Source of the DNA: an uncultured Chromatiaceae bacterium
Lineage (GTDB): Bacteria > Pseudomonadota > Gammaproteobacteria > Chromatiales > Chromatiaceae
Direction of reading: 5' to 3'
Length of the DNA: 64,000 nt
NCBI GenBank assembly: GCA_937923175.1
Contig: CALALB010000009.1
Location: 124,001-188,000 of the forward strand
Positions 48,661 through 59,067 of this stretch are shown in pieces. The stretch's first letter is position 1; the number at the start of each line of letters is the position of its first letter. The notes under the pieces are model-generated. The model made no database searches. It saw only the letters and a program-made list of their open reading frames with translations, and was not told the DNA's origin. The position numbers and the translations under genes are program-made.

Positions 48661-49695
48661 ATGAGCGAGCTCTGGAATAGCTTGCTGCGTCTTATCCAGA
48701 TCCTGATCGGGATCGCGGCGATCCTGCTGCCGCTTTTGGCCGTGGTTGCCTATTACACCTATGCCGAACGCAAGGTGATCGGCTATATCCAGATCCGCAT
48801 TGGACCCAACCGGGTCGGTTGGCGCGGTCTGCTCCAACCGATTGCCGATGCGGTCAAGCTCCTGATGAAGGAGATCGTCATCCCCAGCCAGGCGGATAAG
48901 ACGCTCTTTCTCCTGGCGCCCCTGATCGCCATTGTTCCCGCCCTATCCGTTTGGGCGGTCTTCCCGTTCGACCTGGGGTTGGTGCTCGCCGATATCAATG
49001 CTGGGCTGTTGTATATCCTGGCCCTCAGCTCGCTTGGGGTCTATGGGATCATCATCGCCGGCTGGTCATCGAACTCCAAATATGCCCTGTTGGGTGCCAT
49101 GCGCTCGGCAGCCCAGATGGTGTCCTATGAGATCGCCATGGGCTTTGCCCTGGTCGGGGTATTGGTCGCCGCCGGCAGCCTGAATCTCGGGATGATCGTT
49201 GAGGCGCAAAAGGGGCATCTCTTTACCTGGTTTTGGCTGCCGTTGTTGCCCCTTTTTGGGGTATATCTCATCTCTGGGGTAGCTGAAACCAACCGTGCAC
49301 CCTTCGATGTCGCCGAAGGTGAATCCGAGATCGTCGCCGGTTTCCATGTCGAGTATTCAGGGATGGCATTTGCGGTCTTTTTCTTGGCCGAATATGCCAA
49401 TATGGTTCTGATCTCGGCCCTGACAGCGCTGATGTTTTTTGGCGGCTGGTTATCCCCATTGCCGTCGGCCTGGACAGGAGACCATTGGTTGTTGGGCGAT
49501 GGCTTCCACTGGCTGCTCCTGAAGACCTTTTTCTTTATGTTTCTGTTTTTGTGGCTTCGGGCGACCTTCCCGCGCTATCGCTATGACCAGATCATGCGTT
49601 TGGGCTGGAGGGTCTTTATCCCGATGACGATCGTCTGGATTCTGGTTGTGGGTCTGGCGGTCGTCTACCGGCTCCCGCCATGGTGGTCGGTTTGA
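48661..49695 (+). CDS. nuoH: NADH-quinone oxidoreductase subunit H
   Basis: The membrane subunit that, with NuoB and NuoD, forms the quinone cavity. The 344 residues have about eight helices and the signatures [37 protein letters not shown] and the C-terminal [20 protein letters not shown]. Its start is 17 bases after nuoG. Confidence 0.97.
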   Translation: MSELWNSLLRLIQILIGIAAILLPLLAVVAYYTYAERKVIGYIQIRIGPNRVGWRGLLQPIADAVKLLMKEIVIPSQADKTLFLLAPLIAIVPALSVWAVFPFDLGLVLADINAGLLYILALSSLGVYGIIIAGWSSNSKYALLGAMRSAAQMVSYEIAMGFALVGVLVAAGSLNLGMIVEAQKGHLFTWFWLPLLPLFGVYLISGVAETNRAPFDVAEGESEIVAGFHVEYSGMAFAVFFLAEYANMVLISALTALMFFGGWLSPLPSAWTGDHWLLGDGFHWLLLKTFFFMFLFLWLRATFPRYRYDQIMRLGWRVFIPMTIVWILVVGLAVVYRLPPWWSV

Positions 49696-49709
49696 GGCGG
49701 AGTTCAGCG

Positions 49710-50201
49710 ATGTTGCAAGCGGCGCGCGACTATCTCAAAAGCCTGTTGCTGCTCGAGCTCTTCAAAGGGCTTGCAGTCACGGGCAGCTATCTCTTCAGGC
49801 GCAAGTTCACCGTCCAGTATCCCGAAGAAAAGGCGCCGGTCTCACCGCGTTTCCGCGGGTTACATGCCCTGCGCCGTTATCCAAACGGTGAGGAGCGTTG
49901 TATCGCCTGTAAGCTCTGCGAGGCGGTTTGTCCAGCGCTTGCCATCACCATCGAGGCCGAACCGCGCGCCGATGGTTCGCGCCGCACCACCCGCTATGAG
50001 ATCGATCTCTTTAAATGCATCTATTGCGGTTTTTGCGAGGAGTCCTGCCCCGTCGACTCGATCGTCGAGACCAATCTCTATGAATATCATTTTGAAAGAC
50101 GCGGCGAGCACATCCTGACCAAGGAAATGTTGTTGGCCATCGGCGACAGATATGAAGCCGAGATCGCCCAGGCCCGTGCTGCCGATGCCCCCTATCGTTA
50201 A
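49710..50201 (+). CDS. nuoI: NADH-quinone oxidoreductase subunit I
   Basis: Two [4Fe-4S] clusters (N6a and N6b) passing electrons to NuoB. The 163 residues have [13 protein letters not shown] and [13 protein letters not shown], the 8Fe ferredoxin pattern. I chose ATG at 49710 ([10 protein letters not shown]); an upstream in-frame start at 49680 would overlap nuoH and add unconserved residues. Confidence 0.96.
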   Translation: MLQAARDYLKSLLLLELFKGLAVTGSYLFRRKFTVQYPEEKAPVSPRFRGLHALRRYPNGEERCIACKLCEAVCPALAITIEAEPRADGSRRTTRYEIDLFKCIYCGFCEESCPVDSIVETNLYEYHFERRGEHILTKEMLLAIGDRYEAEIAQARAADAPYR

Positions 50202-50213
50202 TCGCAAAAGACC

Positions 50214-50861
50214 ATGGCCCAGAAGCTCATCTTTTATCTTTTCGCCATCATTACCCTCTGGTCGGCAGTGATGGTCATCACCCGCAAGAACCCAGTGCAT
50301 GCAGTATTGTTTTTGGTCCTGACCTTTGGGACGAGCGCAGCGCTGTGGATTCTGCTGGAGGCCGAATTTTTAGGGATCGCCTTGATCCTGGTCTATGTCG
50401 GAGCAGTGCTGGTGCTGTTTTTATTCGTCGTCATGATGCTCGATATTGACCTAGCGGCGCTGCGCGCTGGCTTTGTGCATAACCTGCCCCTGGCTCTCTT
50501 GATTGCAGCGGTGATGGCGACCGAAATCCTGCTATTGGTTGGTTCCTCCGAGTTTGGCCTTGAGCAATTCCCCAAACCTGCACCTTTGGGTGCTGAGATC
50601 GATAACACCCGCGAGCTCGGCCGCCTCCTGTATACAGTCCATGTCTACCCGGTCGAGATCGCAGCTGTGATCCTGTTGCTTGCGATTGTGGCTGCGATTC
50701 GCTTGACCCTGCGTCGGCGTTCGGATCATCGCTCTCCCGATCCTGCGCGACAGATCCGGGTCGAGCGCTCAGAACGCATCCGCCTGGTTAAGATGTCTCC
50801 CGAGGATGTCTCACCCCTCGCCCCAGCGAGCTGTCCAGAGAACAGCACCGCAAGCAATTAA
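50214..50861 (+). CDS. nuoJ: NADH-quinone oxidoreductase subunit J
   Basis: Membrane subunit linking the quinone site to the pump subunits. The 215 residues have five helices including [20 protein letters not shown], whose pi-bulge region couples redox to pumping in known structures. The last about 45 residues are a polar tail ([14 protein letters not shown] onward), longer than in most homologues. Confidence 0.94.
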   Translation: MAQKLIFYLFAIITLWSAVMVITRKNPVHAVLFLVLTFGTSAALWILLEAEFLGIALILVYVGAVLVLFLFVVMMLDIDLAALRAGFVHNLPLALLIAAVMATEILLLVGSSEFGLEQFPKPAPLGAEIDNTRELGRLLYTVHVYPVEIAAVILLLAIVAAIRLTLRRRSDHRSPDPARQIRVERSERIRLVKMSPEDVSPLAPASCPENSTASN

Positions 50862-50874
50862 GGAGCAACCCTTT

Positions 50875-51180
50875 ATGATCGCCCTTTCTGATTATCTGAT
50901 CCTAGGTGGGCTTTTGTTTGTCATTGCGGTTGCCGGGATCCTTTTAAACCGTAAAAATCTGATCCTGATCTTGATATGTATCGAACTCATGCTCTTGGCG
51001 GTGAATATGAACTTTATCGCCTTTTCGCATTTCTTGGGCGATATGACCGGTCAGGTCTTTGTGTTCTTTATCCTTACGGTTGCAGCCGCTGAGTCTGCCA
51101 TTGGTCTTGCGATCCTGGTGGTACTTTTTCGCACCCGGCGCACTATTAATGTCGAGGATCTGGACGCCCTCAAGGGTTGA
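50875..51180 (+). CDS. nuoK: NADH-quinone oxidoreductase subunit K
   Basis: A 101-residue three-helix membrane subunit with the conserved glutamates in [13 protein letters not shown] and [11 protein letters not shown] that take part in proton transfer. ATG 50875 has RBS AAGGAGC. It ends 3 bases before nuoL. Confidence 0.97.
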   Translation: MIALSDYLILGGLLFVIAVAGILLNRKNLILILICIELMLLAVNMNFIAFSHFLGDMTGQVFVFFILTVAAAESAIGLAILVVLFRTRRTINVEDLDALKG

Positions 51181-51183
51181 GAT

Positions 51184-53190
51184 ATGAAGGCGATTTATCT
51201 GACCATTGTCCTTGCCCCGCTGATCGGCTCGATGATCGCCGGTCTATTTGGCTGGCGGATTGGGCGCTGTTGGGCACATCGGGTTACCATCGCGGGTGTT
51301 ACGATCTCAACACTGTTGTCCTTTTGGGTTTTGGCTGGTTTTATCTGGGGCGAATCTCAGGTCTTTGATGGCCCAGTCTATACCTGGCTGGTTTCGGATG
51401 GGATACGCCTTGAGATCGGCTTCCTGGTCGATAAGCTCACTGCGGTCATGATGGCCACGGTCAGCTTTGTCTCGCTCATGGTCCATATCTATACCATCGG
51501 CTATATGGCCGACGATGAACACAATTGGCCTAAAGAGTCGCGCGCCGGAACCAACAGCTATCAGCGTTTCTTCAGCTATATTTCCCTATTTACCTTCTCC
51601 ATGCTCATGTTGGTGATGGCGAATAATTTTCTGCAATTGTTTTTCGGCTGGGAGGCAGTAGGACTGGTCTCTTATCTCCTGATCGGCTTTTGGTTCACCC
51701 GCGAAAGCGCCATCTTTGCCAATCTCAAGGCATTCATTGTCAACCGTGTCGGCGATTTCGGTTTTATCCTGGGGATCGGTGCTATCGCCATGTATTTCGG
51801 AACCCTGGATTATACCGAGGTCTTTGCCCACGCCCCCCAGTATGCTGACACAGTGGTACCGATCCTCGGCGGTGTCTCGTTGATGACGCTGATCTGTATC
51901 CTGCTCTTTATCGGGGCGATGGGTAAATCGGCCCAGATGCCCTTACATGTCTGGCTGCCCGATTCGATGGAGGGCCCAACCCCGATCTCGGCCTTGATCC
52001 ATGCCGCGACCATGGTGACGGCTGGTGTCTTTATGGTCGCCCGCATGTCGCCGCTCTATGAACTCTCCGAGACGGCCTTGAGTGTTATCCTGATCATCGG
52101 CGCGACCACCGCCTTTATGATGGGATTGGTGGGTCTAGTACAAAACGATATCAAACGGGTGATCGCCTATTCGACCCTCTCCCAGCTCGGCTATATGGTC
52201 ACCGCACTCGGCGCCTCGGCCTATGCCGCCGCGATCTTCCATCTCATGACCCATGCCTTCTTCAAGGCGCTGCTTTTCCTGGCGGCGGGTTCAGTGATCA
52301 TCGCGCTGCATCACAATCAAGACATCCAGGAGATGGGGGGAATCAGACGCTATATGCCGATCACTTGGCTGACTGCCCTAATCGGCTCCCTAGCCCTGAT
52401 CGGTTTTCCTGGGTTCTCGGGTTTTTTTTCCAAGGATGCCATCATCGAGGCAGTGGGTCACTCAGGGTTGTTTGGCTCGGGTTATGCCTGGGTTCTGTTG
52501 ACGGTCGGGGTCCTGGTCACCGCGCTGTATAGCTTTCGGATGTATTTTTTGGTCTTCCATGGAGCGCCGCGGATGGATGATCATACCCGCCATCATCTCC
52601 ATGAATCGCCTGTCGTGGTCACGGCTCCCCTAGTCCTTTTGGCCATCCCCTCGGTTGTTATCGGCTGGCTCACCGTCGAACCCCTGTTGATCACAGACTG
52701 GTGGCAGACGGGTGACTGGAATCCATTGGTTGTGGCCCAGGCCCATGACAGCCTGCATACCCTGCGCGCGCACTGGCATGGAGCGGCGGCCTTCGTTGAA
52801 CATGGTTTGCACGCTTTGCCGTTTTATCTGGCGATAGGCGGCTTGGCGCTGGCAGCGCTCATTTGGTGGGTATTGCAGGCCTTGAATCCGCGGATCGATG
52901 AGCTGGTCCAGGTCTTTGCAGGTCCAGTGGCTCAGGTCCTGCGGAATAAATATGGCTTTGATGACCTGAATCAGCGCGTCTTTGCAGCAGGTGCCCTCAA
53001 TTGGGGCCGCTCGCTTTGGACCCAAGGCGATCGTACCCTGATCGACGGCGCCATGGTCAATGGTTCGGCCCAGACCGTCGGGTGGTTGGCGCTGCGCTTT
53101 CGCCAGCTTCAGACCGGCTATCTCTATCACTATGCGTTGGCCATGGTGATAGGGCTTGTGGGTCTAATGCTGTTCTTCATGCAACGCTAA
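51184..53190 (+). CDS. nuoL: NADH-quinone oxidoreductase subunit L
   Basis: Distal antiporter-like pump subunit with the long lateral helix. The 668 residues include FGWEAVGLVSYLLIGFWF, the pumping Lys/His segment GKSAQMPLHVWLPDSMEGP, and LMTHAFFKALLFLAAGS. The C-terminus has the lateral amphipathic helix and a last membrane helix. Start at ATG 51184. Confidence 0.97.
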   Translation: MKAIYLTIVLAPLIGSMIAGLFGWRIGRCWAHRVTIAGVTISTLLSFWVLAGFIWGESQVFDGPVYTWLVSDGIRLEIGFLVDKLTAVMMATVSFVSLMVHIYTIGYMADDEHNWPKESRAGTNSYQRFFSYISLFTFSMLMLVMANNFLQLFFGWEAVGLVSYLLIGFWFTRESAIFANLKAFIVNRVGDFGFILGIGAIAMYFGTLDYTEVFAHAPQYADTVVPILGGVSLMTLICILLFIGAMGKSAQMPLHVWLPDSMEGPTPISALIHAATMVTAGVFMVARMSPLYELSETALSVILIIGATTAFMMGLVGLVQNDIKRVIAYSTLSQLGYMVTALGASAYAAAIFHLMTHAFFKALLFLAAGSVIIALHHNQDIQEMGGIRRYMPITWLTALIGSLALIGFPGFSGFFSKDAIIEAVGHSGLFGSGYAWVLLTVGVLVTALYSFRMYFLVFHGAPRMDDHTRHHLHESPVVVTAPLVLLAIPSVVIGWLTVEPLLITDWWQTGDWNPLVVAQAHDSLHTLRAHWHGAAAFVEHGLHALPFYLAIGGLALAALIWWVLQALNPRIDELVQVFAGPVAQVLRNKYGFDDLNQRVFAAGALNWGRSLWTQGDRTLIDGAMVNGSAQTVGWLALRFRQLQTGYLYHYALAMVIGLVGLMLFFMQR

Positions 53191-53213
53191 GGCTTACCCA
53201 AAGAGGACCTGGC

Positions 53214-54806
53214 ATGAATCTGCCTCTGCTGACCCTCTGCATCTGGCTGCCGATCATCGGCGGGCTTGTGGTTTTGGCCAATGGCGAGCGGGAGCGGAAC
53301 CTGGGGCGCTGGGTCGCTCTCGCCTTTGCCCTTGTGACCTTTGCTATCAGCCTCGGGCTTTGGATTGGGTTTGATCCAACCACTGCCGAGATGCAATTCG
53401 TCGAGCGCGCCTCTTGGATCCCCAACCTCAAGGCCGAGTATTTTCTCGGCGTCGATGGGATCTCGATGCCGCTCATCGTACTGACGAGCTTTGTGACCAT
53501 CTTTGTGGTCATCGCCGGCTGGGAGATCATCGATTATAAACAAACCCAATATTTGGCCGCCTTCCTGATCATGGAGGGCCTGATGATCGGGGTCTTCTCG
53601 GCGCTCGATGCGGTTCTGTTCTATGTCTTCTGGGAGGCGATGCTGATCCCGATGTTTATCATCATCGGGGTCTGGGGCGGTCCGAACCGGGTCTATGCCA
53701 CCATCAAGTTTTTTCTCTATACCTTTCTCGGCTCGGTCTTCATGCTGATCGCCTTGATCTATCTCTACCGCGAGTCCGGTAGCTTCAGCATCCTGGATTT
53801 TCATCACCTCGAATTGGGAATGACCGCTCAGGTCCTGATCTTCATCGCCTTTTTTCTGGCCTTTGCGGTCAAGGTGCCCATGGTACCCCTGCACACCTGG
53901 CTGCCCGATGCCCATGTCGAGGCCCCGACTGGGGGTTCGGTGATCCTGGCGGCGATCATGCTGAAGATCGGTGGCTATGGCTTTTTGCGCTTTTCATTAC
54001 CGATTACCCCGGATGGATCCGCCGAGCTTGCCTGGATCGTGATTGCCCTGTCGCTGATTGCGATCATCTATATCGGCCTGGTCGCATTGGTCCAGGATGA
54101 CATGAAGAAGCTCATCGCCTATTCATCCATCGCCCATATGGGGTTTGCGACCCTCGGCTTTTTCCTGGTCTTTGCGCTGGCCCTGCAGCCCAGTTTTGCG
54201 CAAGCCCTGCAACCCAGTATCTCAGGCTCGGTATTGGGGATCGAAGGCGGGATGGTGCAGATGATCTCGCATGGATTCATTTCAGGGGCGCTGTTTCTAT
54301 GCGTGGGGGTGCTTTATGACCGGATCCATTCGCGTCAGATCGCCGATTATGGGGGGGTGGTGAATACCATGCCCTGGTTTGGGGCGGCGATGGTCTTTTT
54401 TGCCATGGCCAATGCGGGTCTACCGGGGACCTCCGGGTTCGTCGGCGAGTTCATGGTGATCCTCGCCACCTTCAAGGCCAGCTTCTGGTGGGCGCTATTG
54501 GCCGCGACTACCCTGATCCTAGCCGCGGCCTTCACCCTGTGGATGGTCAAACGGGTGATCTTCGGCCCTGTTAAGAACGATCAGGTCGCGGCCTTGCAGG
54601 ATCTCGATCTGCGCGAGCGAATCAATCTCGGCGTCCTGGCTGCTGTTGTCCTGCTCTTTGGCATCTGGCCGGCGCCCTTGGTCGAGGTCATGCATCCCAC
54701 GGTCGAACGCCTGGTGGCCCAGGCGAGCGTCTGTAAGCTGCCTGAGTCCGAGCGATTCAATTGCGTCTTGCCAAAGGCCAACCGGGTCGTCTCCCAGGTG
54801 CCCTGA
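53214..54806 (+). CDS. nuoM: NADH-quinone oxidoreductase subunit M
   Basis: Antiporter-like proton pump subunit. The 530 residues contain VFWEAMLIPMFIIIGVWGG, the KVPMVPLHTWLPDAHVEAP segment with conserved Lys, and a C-terminal MVKRVIFGP. The ATG at 53214 follows nuoL by 23 bases with an AGAGGAC purine-rich RBS; a frame extending into nuoL is not real. Confidence 0.97.
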   Translation: MNLPLLTLCIWLPIIGGLVVLANGERERNLGRWVALAFALVTFAISLGLWIGFDPTTAEMQFVERASWIPNLKAEYFLGVDGISMPLIVLTSFVTIFVVIAGWEIIDYKQTQYLAAFLIMEGLMIGVFSALDAVLFYVFWEAMLIPMFIIIGVWGGPNRVYATIKFFLYTFLGSVFMLIALIYLYRESGSFSILDFHHLELGMTAQVLIFIAFFLAFAVKVPMVPLHTWLPDAHVEAPTGGSVILAAIMLKIGGYGFLRFSLPITPDGSAELAWIVIALSLIAIIYIGLVALVQDDMKKLIAYSSIAHMGFATLGFFLVFALALQPSFAQALQPSISGSVLGIEGGMVQMISHGFISGALFLCVGVLYDRIHSRQIADYGGVVNTMPWFGAAMVFFAMANAGLPGTSGFVGEFMVILATFKASFWWALLAATTLILAAAFTLWMVKRVIFGPVKNDQVAALQDLDLRERINLGVLAAVVLLFGIWPAPLVEVMHPTVERLVAQASVCKLPESERFNCVLPKANRVVSQVP

Positions 54807-54835
54807 GGATTTCCAACCGACTTTAAAGGTTCAGA

Positions 54836-56326
54836 ATGCCTATGTCGTTTGCGGCTGAGCAGCTGCTCTCCATTCTTCCCGAGATCACCATCCTGATCAG
54901 CGCGGCCCTGGTGCTGATGGCCGATCTGTTCAGTGACCAGGGGGCAAGCCCTGGATCCGTCTCACCCAATCGCCCAGCTCAGGCGGCTCGCCCGGTCCGA
55001 GGTTTGAGCCACGGCCTAACCCTCCTCGGGCTGGTGATCGCCTTGGGGCTTACCGGATTCGTCGGCGGCGGTACACCCCAGATTCTATTCGATGGCCATC
55101 TGATCCAGGATGCCATGACCGACCTCCTGCGCGCTGCCATCCTGATCATCGGCATCCTGGCGTTCGTTTATGTTCGGCCCTGGCTTGAGGAACGCGGTCT
55201 GCTCATAGGCGAATTTTATGCGCTTGGTCTGCTGGCGCTGCTCGGAATGCTGGTCATGGTCTCGGCCAATAGCTTTCTGGCGCTTTATCTGGGGCTGGAG
55301 CTGCAAGCCCTAGCGCTCTATGCCCTGGTGGCCTTCGAGCGCGATTCGGCGCGAGGTGCCGAGGCAGCGATGAAATATTTCGTGCTCGGTGCCCTGGGCT
55401 CGGGTCTCTTGCTCTATGGCATCTCGATGCTCTATGGCGCAACGGGTTCGATCACCTTTGGTCCGGTCGCTGCGGCCCTGTCGGCTCAGGAGACGAACGA
55501 GGTCCTGGTCTTCGGTTTGGCCTTTGTGGTGATTGGGATCGGCTTTAAGTTCGGCGCCGTCCCTTTTCATATGTGGGTACCAGATGTCTATGAGGGGGCC
55601 CCTACACCAGCGCTCCTGATCCTTGGCAGTGCCCCGAAGATCGCAGCCCTGGCATTCGCGGTGCGCATCCTGGTTGAGGCATTGCCCAGCCTGCACCCCG
55701 ATTGGCAAGGGATGCTGCTGATCCTCTCGGTGCTCTCGATGGGTTTAGGCAATCTGGTGGCCATTGCCCAAAGCAATATCAAGCGGATGCTCGGCTATTC
55801 CACCATCTCCCATGTGGGCTTTATCCTTTTGGGTCTATTGGCAGGTTCAAGGCAAGGTTATGCCGCAGCCATGTTCTATGCCATCGTCTATGCCGTCATG
55901 GCGGCCGGGGCCTTTGGTATCCTTTTGATTTTGAGTCGCCAGGGGCTGGATGCCGAGCGCCTCGAAGACCTCAAGGGTCTGAATGATCGGGATGCCTGGT
56001 ATGCGGCCATGATGGGCCTCATGATGTTCTCAATGGCGGGGGTGCCACCGACCGTGGGCTTCATGGCCAAGCTGTTGGTGCTCGAGGCGGTGATCCGCAT
56101 CGATCTGGTCTGGCTGGCCGTGGTTGCGGTCTTTTTCTCGATCATCGGCGCCTTTTATTATCTGCGGGTGGTCAAGTTCATCTATTTCGATCCGCCGGCG
56201 CCTGATGCCCCGCCGTTGGCAGGCAGCGCCGGGGTCCGCGCGGCTATCACCCTGAATGCCTTGGCCGTGTTGGCCCTCGGAATCTATCCAGCTGCCTTGC
56301 TGTCATTGTGTCAGGCCGCCTTTTGA
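54836..56326 (+). CDS. nuoN: NADH-quinone oxidoreductase subunit N
   Basis: Third antiporter-like pump subunit. The 496 residues have GLELQALALYALVAFERDS, AVPFHMWVPDVYEGAPTP and the NIKRMLGYSTISHVGFILLG loop. An alternative ATG lies at 54842. A polar insert of about 25 residues (GASPGSVSPNRPAQAARP) interrupts the first loop. It ends the operon; a hairpin spans its stop codon. Confidence 0.97.
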   Translation: MPMSFAAEQLLSILPEITILISAALVLMADLFSDQGASPGSVSPNRPAQAARPVRGLSHGLTLLGLVIALGLTGFVGGGTPQILFDGHLIQDAMTDLLRAAILIIGILAFVYVRPWLEERGLLIGEFYALGLLALLGMLVMVSANSFLALYLGLELQALALYALVAFERDSARGAEAAMKYFVLGALGSGLLLYGISMLYGATGSITFGPVAAALSAQETNEVLVFGLAFVVIGIGFKFGAVPFHMWVPDVYEGAPTPALLILGSAPKIAALAFAVRILVEALPSLHPDWQGMLLILSVLSMGLGNLVAIAQSNIKRMLGYSTISHVGFILLGLLAGSRQGYAAAMFYAIVYAVMAAGAFGILLILSRQGLDAERLEDLKGLNDRDAWYAAMMGLMMFSMAGVPPTVGFMAKLLVLEAVIRIDLVWLAVVAVFFSIIGAFYYLRVVKFIYFDPPAPDAPPLAGSAGVRAAITLNALAVLALGIYPAALLSLCQAAF

Positions 56327-56349
56327 GGGGAAGGGGTCGACAAAGGCGG
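56316..56349 (+). terminator. Hairpin at the end of the nuo operon
   Basis: CCGCCTTT at 56316 and AAAGGCGG at 56342-56349 form an 8-bp perfect stem that includes the nuoN stop codon in its loop. No U tract follows, so termination is only possible. Confidence 0.35.
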
Positions 56350-56429
56350 TGTCTTGCCGCTCTGCCCCAAGATCGCCGAGGATAGGATCGGCCCTGGATG
56401 AGGACGGGCTTGGGGTGCAGCGGCGATTG

Positions 56430-56459
56430 TTGTCTCAACCTGCCCTGGCAGGCTACCAT
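56430..56459 (+). promoter_or_regulatory. Candidate promoter of dapA with palindrome in the spacer
   Basis: TTGTCT at 56430 and TACCAT at 56454 (four of six each) have 18-base spacing. The palindrome CCTGCC-CT-GGCAGG at 56439-56452 fills the spacer, so a regulator could bind there. Confidence 0.35.
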
Positions 56460-56494
56460 GTTCGCTCAGAGGACTGATTTGATGTGAATCCCTT

Positions 56495-57370
56495 ATGTTT
56501 CGCGGCAGCATCGTTGCACTCATCACCCCTATGCATCCCAATGGGGATCTCGATTATCAGAGCCTGCAACGACTTGTTGAGTTCCATATCGCACAAGGCA
56601 CCACTGCCATCGTATCTGTAGGGACGACGGGCGAATCGCCAACGCTCGATATGGATGAACACTGTGCGGTCATTGCGCGCACCGTCGAATATGCCGCTGG
56701 ACGAATCCCGGTCATCGCTGGAACGGGCTCGAATTCCACCCATGAGGCCATTATCCTGACCCGTTGCGCGCACGAATCCGGCGCCGATGCTGCTCTCTTG
56801 GTCACGCCCTATTACAACAAGCCGACCCAAGAGGGTCTCTATCTTCATTATCGCGCCATAGCCGAGGCGGTCGAGATCCCTCAGATCCTTTACAATGTCC
56901 CAGCGCGTACCGCCTGCGACCTCCTGCCCGAAACCGTGGCGCGTCTGGCTGAGCTCGAGAATATCGTCGGCATCAAAGAGGCGAGCGGCGATCTGTCCCG
57001 GGTCGAGCAACTGCGTGCCGCCTGTGGCGCTGAATTTGCGCTCTATAGCGGTGATGATGCCACTGCCTGTGAATTTGTCCTGAGCGGCGGCGATGGTGTC
57101 ATCTCGGTCACGGCCAATGTGGCGCCGCGTGCCATGCAATCCATGTGTCAGGCGGCCTTAGCCGGCGATCGCGACCTTGCCCAGGCGATGAATGAACGGC
57201 TGGCTGCGCTGCACCGCGCCCTGTTCGTCCAATCAAACCCGATTCCAGTCAAGTGGGCCGTCGCTGCCTTAGGGCTGTGTGAACAGGGCATCCGTCTGCC
57301 CTTGACCTGGCTCAGCGAAGAACATAAAGCCTATGTTCGCGGGGCCATGGTTCAGGCTGGCGCCTTGTGA
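56495..57370 (+). CDS. dapA: 4-hydroxy-tetrahydrodipicolinate synthase
   Basis: First committed enzyme of lysine and diaminopimelate synthesis. The 291-residue TIM barrel has Thr44 and Thr45, Tyr107, Tyr133, Arg138 and Schiff-base Lys161 (GIKEAS), all at the E. coli positions. The signature GTTGESPTL and LYNVPART are clear. Followed by bamC as in many gammaproteobacteria. Confidence 0.97.
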   Translation: MFRGSIVALITPMHPNGDLDYQSLQRLVEFHIAQGTTAIVSVGTTGESPTLDMDEHCAVIARTVEYAAGRIPVIAGTGSNSTHEAIILTRCAHESGADAALLVTPYYNKPTQEGLYLHYRAIAEAVEIPQILYNVPARTACDLLPETVARLAELENIVGIKEASGDLSRVEQLRAACGAEFALYSGDDATACEFVLSGGDGVISVTANVAPRAMQSMCQAALAGDRDLAQAMNERLAALHRALFVQSNPIPVKWAVAALGLCEQGIRLPLTWLSEEHKAYVRGAMVQAGAL

Positions 57371-57407
57371 AGCGTCGTGTCCATCATCAGGCCGCGAGAG
57401 GTTTTGC

Positions 57408-58571
57408 GTGAGGCCAGGTTTCAAGCGAGTTTCCATGCTGATTCTGGTGGTGCTGCTTGCAGGCTGTAGTCTCAGCGCCATCGAGGATAGCCTGACTGAT
57501 CAAAGACTCGTTTATAAGCGCCAGCGCGAGGCGATCGAAAACCTCGAGATCCCCCCAGACCTCACCGCTGTCGGTCGATTCGATGACGCACTCGAGATCC
57601 CGGGTGGTAGCGAGCGCCCCACGACCTATTCCGAATATACCGGTAGCCGCGCTCAGCGCCAGCAGGTCGCAGTTCAAGGCGGGGAGGTCTTGCCTGCCTT
57701 TCAGAATGTCGAGCTGAAACGGCGTGGCGATGAGCGCTGGCTTGAGGCCCAGGCTACACCCCAAGCCCTCTGGCCGCGTTTGGTCGCCTTTTGGCGCGAA
57801 CAGGGGATTGTGCTCATCGAACAGAATCCGGCGGTCGGTCTGATGCGCACCGACTGGCTCGATAACCGCGCCGCGATCCGCAAGGACTTTCTTACCCGCA
57901 TGGTCAGCAAGGTTGCGGAGGGTCTCTATGCGACCTCAACCCGCGACCAATATACCCTGAGGATCGAAGAGGGCATAAAGCCTGGTACCACCGAGATCCG
58001 CCTGACCCATCGCGGTATGGTCGAGCGTCTGGTCGAGGGTGGGATTGCCGGCAGTACCGAGCGCACCATCTGGGAACCGAGCGGCTCGGACCGCGAGAAG
58101 GAGGCCGAGATGCTGCGCCGCCTGATGGTCTATCTAGGCGCCGCATCCTCCAAGGCAGCAGGTTCAGGCGCCGAGATGACTGCCGGTCAGCAGATCGCTG
58201 CCAGCAGCCGTCTAGCTCATGAGAACGGCGTGCCTATCATCCTCATCCCGCAGGAATTGCGCAGCGCCTGGCGGATGACTGGGGCAGCGCTCGATCGCGC
58301 CGGTTTTGTTGTTGAGGATCGCGATCAGGCCCAGGGTCTGTACTATGTCCGCTATGCCGGACAAGAGGCCCAGCCTGAGCAGAGGTCTGGTCTGCTGTCG
58401 CGCTTGGCCTTCTGGCACAGGCCCAAGATCGATCCAGTCAAGCAGTATCAGATCAAAATCAGCGGTAATGACCAGGAGTCGCGCGTCATGGTGCTGGCCG
58501 CTGACGGTAGGCCGGATACCAGCGCTGATGGCCAGCGCATCCTGACCCTGATCCAAGAGCAGCTTCGCTAG
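57408..58571 (+). CDS. bamC: Outer-membrane assembly lipoprotein BamC
   Basis: Lipoprotein of the BAM complex that inserts outer-membrane beta barrels. The 387-residue protein has a signal peptide ending in LLAGC (Cys at residue 20), the unstructured N-terminus found in BamC, where NLEIPPDLT is the BamD-contact motif, then two helix-grip domains. I chose GTG at 57408 to give a normal-length signal peptide; an ATG at 57435 would leave only 10 residues before the lipobox. It lies 37 bases after dapA, its usual neighbour. Confidence 0.9.
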   Translation: MRPGFKRVSMLILVVLLAGCSLSAIEDSLTDQRLVYKRQREAIENLEIPPDLTAVGRFDDALEIPGGSERPTTYSEYTGSRAQRQQVAVQGGEVLPAFQNVELKRRGDERWLEAQATPQALWPRLVAFWREQGIVLIEQNPAVGLMRTDWLDNRAAIRKDFLTRMVSKVAEGLYATSTRDQYTLRIEEGIKPGTTEIRLTHRGMVERLVEGGIAGSTERTIWEPSGSDREKEAEMLRRLMVYLGAASSKAAGSGAEMTAGQQIAASSRLAHENGVPIILIPQELRSAWRMTGAALDRAGFVVEDRDQAQGLYYVRYAGQEAQPEQRSGLLSRLAFWHRPKIDPVKQYQIKISGNDQESRVMVLAADGRPDTSADGQRILTLIQEQLR

Positions 58572-58587
58572 GTGGCAGGGGTATCCA

Positions 58588-59067
58588 GTGACCAGCTTGT
58601 ACCAATTCAGTGCCCGCCGTATCGATGGCACCGAGCAATCGCTTGCCGACTATCAGGGCCAGGTTTTGCTGATCGTCAATGTCGCCAGCCGCTGTGGCTT
58701 TACCCCGCAATATGCGGGGCTCGAGAGGCTTTGGCGCACCTATCGCGACCGGGGTTTTGCCGTGCTCGGCTTTCCCTGCAACCAATTCGGTCATCAAGAA
58801 CCCGGCACTGAGCCCGAGATCGCTGCCTTTTGCCAGACCCAGTATGACGTCAGCTTTCCCCTCTTTGCCAAGATCGAGGTCAATGGCCCGGGGACGCATC
58901 CGCTGTATCGCTTTCTGAAGTCGGCTGCACCTGGATTCCTAGGAACCGAGGCGATCAAATGGAATTTCACCAAGTTCTTAATCGATCGCCAGGGCAAGGT
59001 GGTCAGGCGTTATCCTCCGAGCGTCGAACCCAGGGCACTTGCTGCCGCGATCGAGTCATTGCTGTGA
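58588..59067 (+). CDS. Glutathione peroxidase-family (thiol) peroxidase
   Basis: Reduces hydroperoxides. The 159 residues include the peroxidatic Cys36 in NVASRCGFTPQ, the FPCNQFGHQEPG segment with the second Cys and Gln, and KWNFTKFLID with the catalytic Trp and Asn. It uses Cys, not selenocysteine. It is probably thioredoxin- or glutathione-dependent, like BtuE. The start is GTG; the stop overlaps the start of the next, broken gene (GTGA), so they once formed one transcript. Confidence 0.93.
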   Translation: MTSLYQFSARRIDGTEQSLADYQGQVLLIVNVASRCGFTPQYAGLERLWRTYRDRGFAVLGFPCNQFGHQEPGTEPEIAAFCQTQYDVSFPLFAKIEVNGPGTHPLYRFLKSAAPGFLGTEAIKWNFTKFLIDRQGKVVRRYPPSVEPRALAAAIESLL

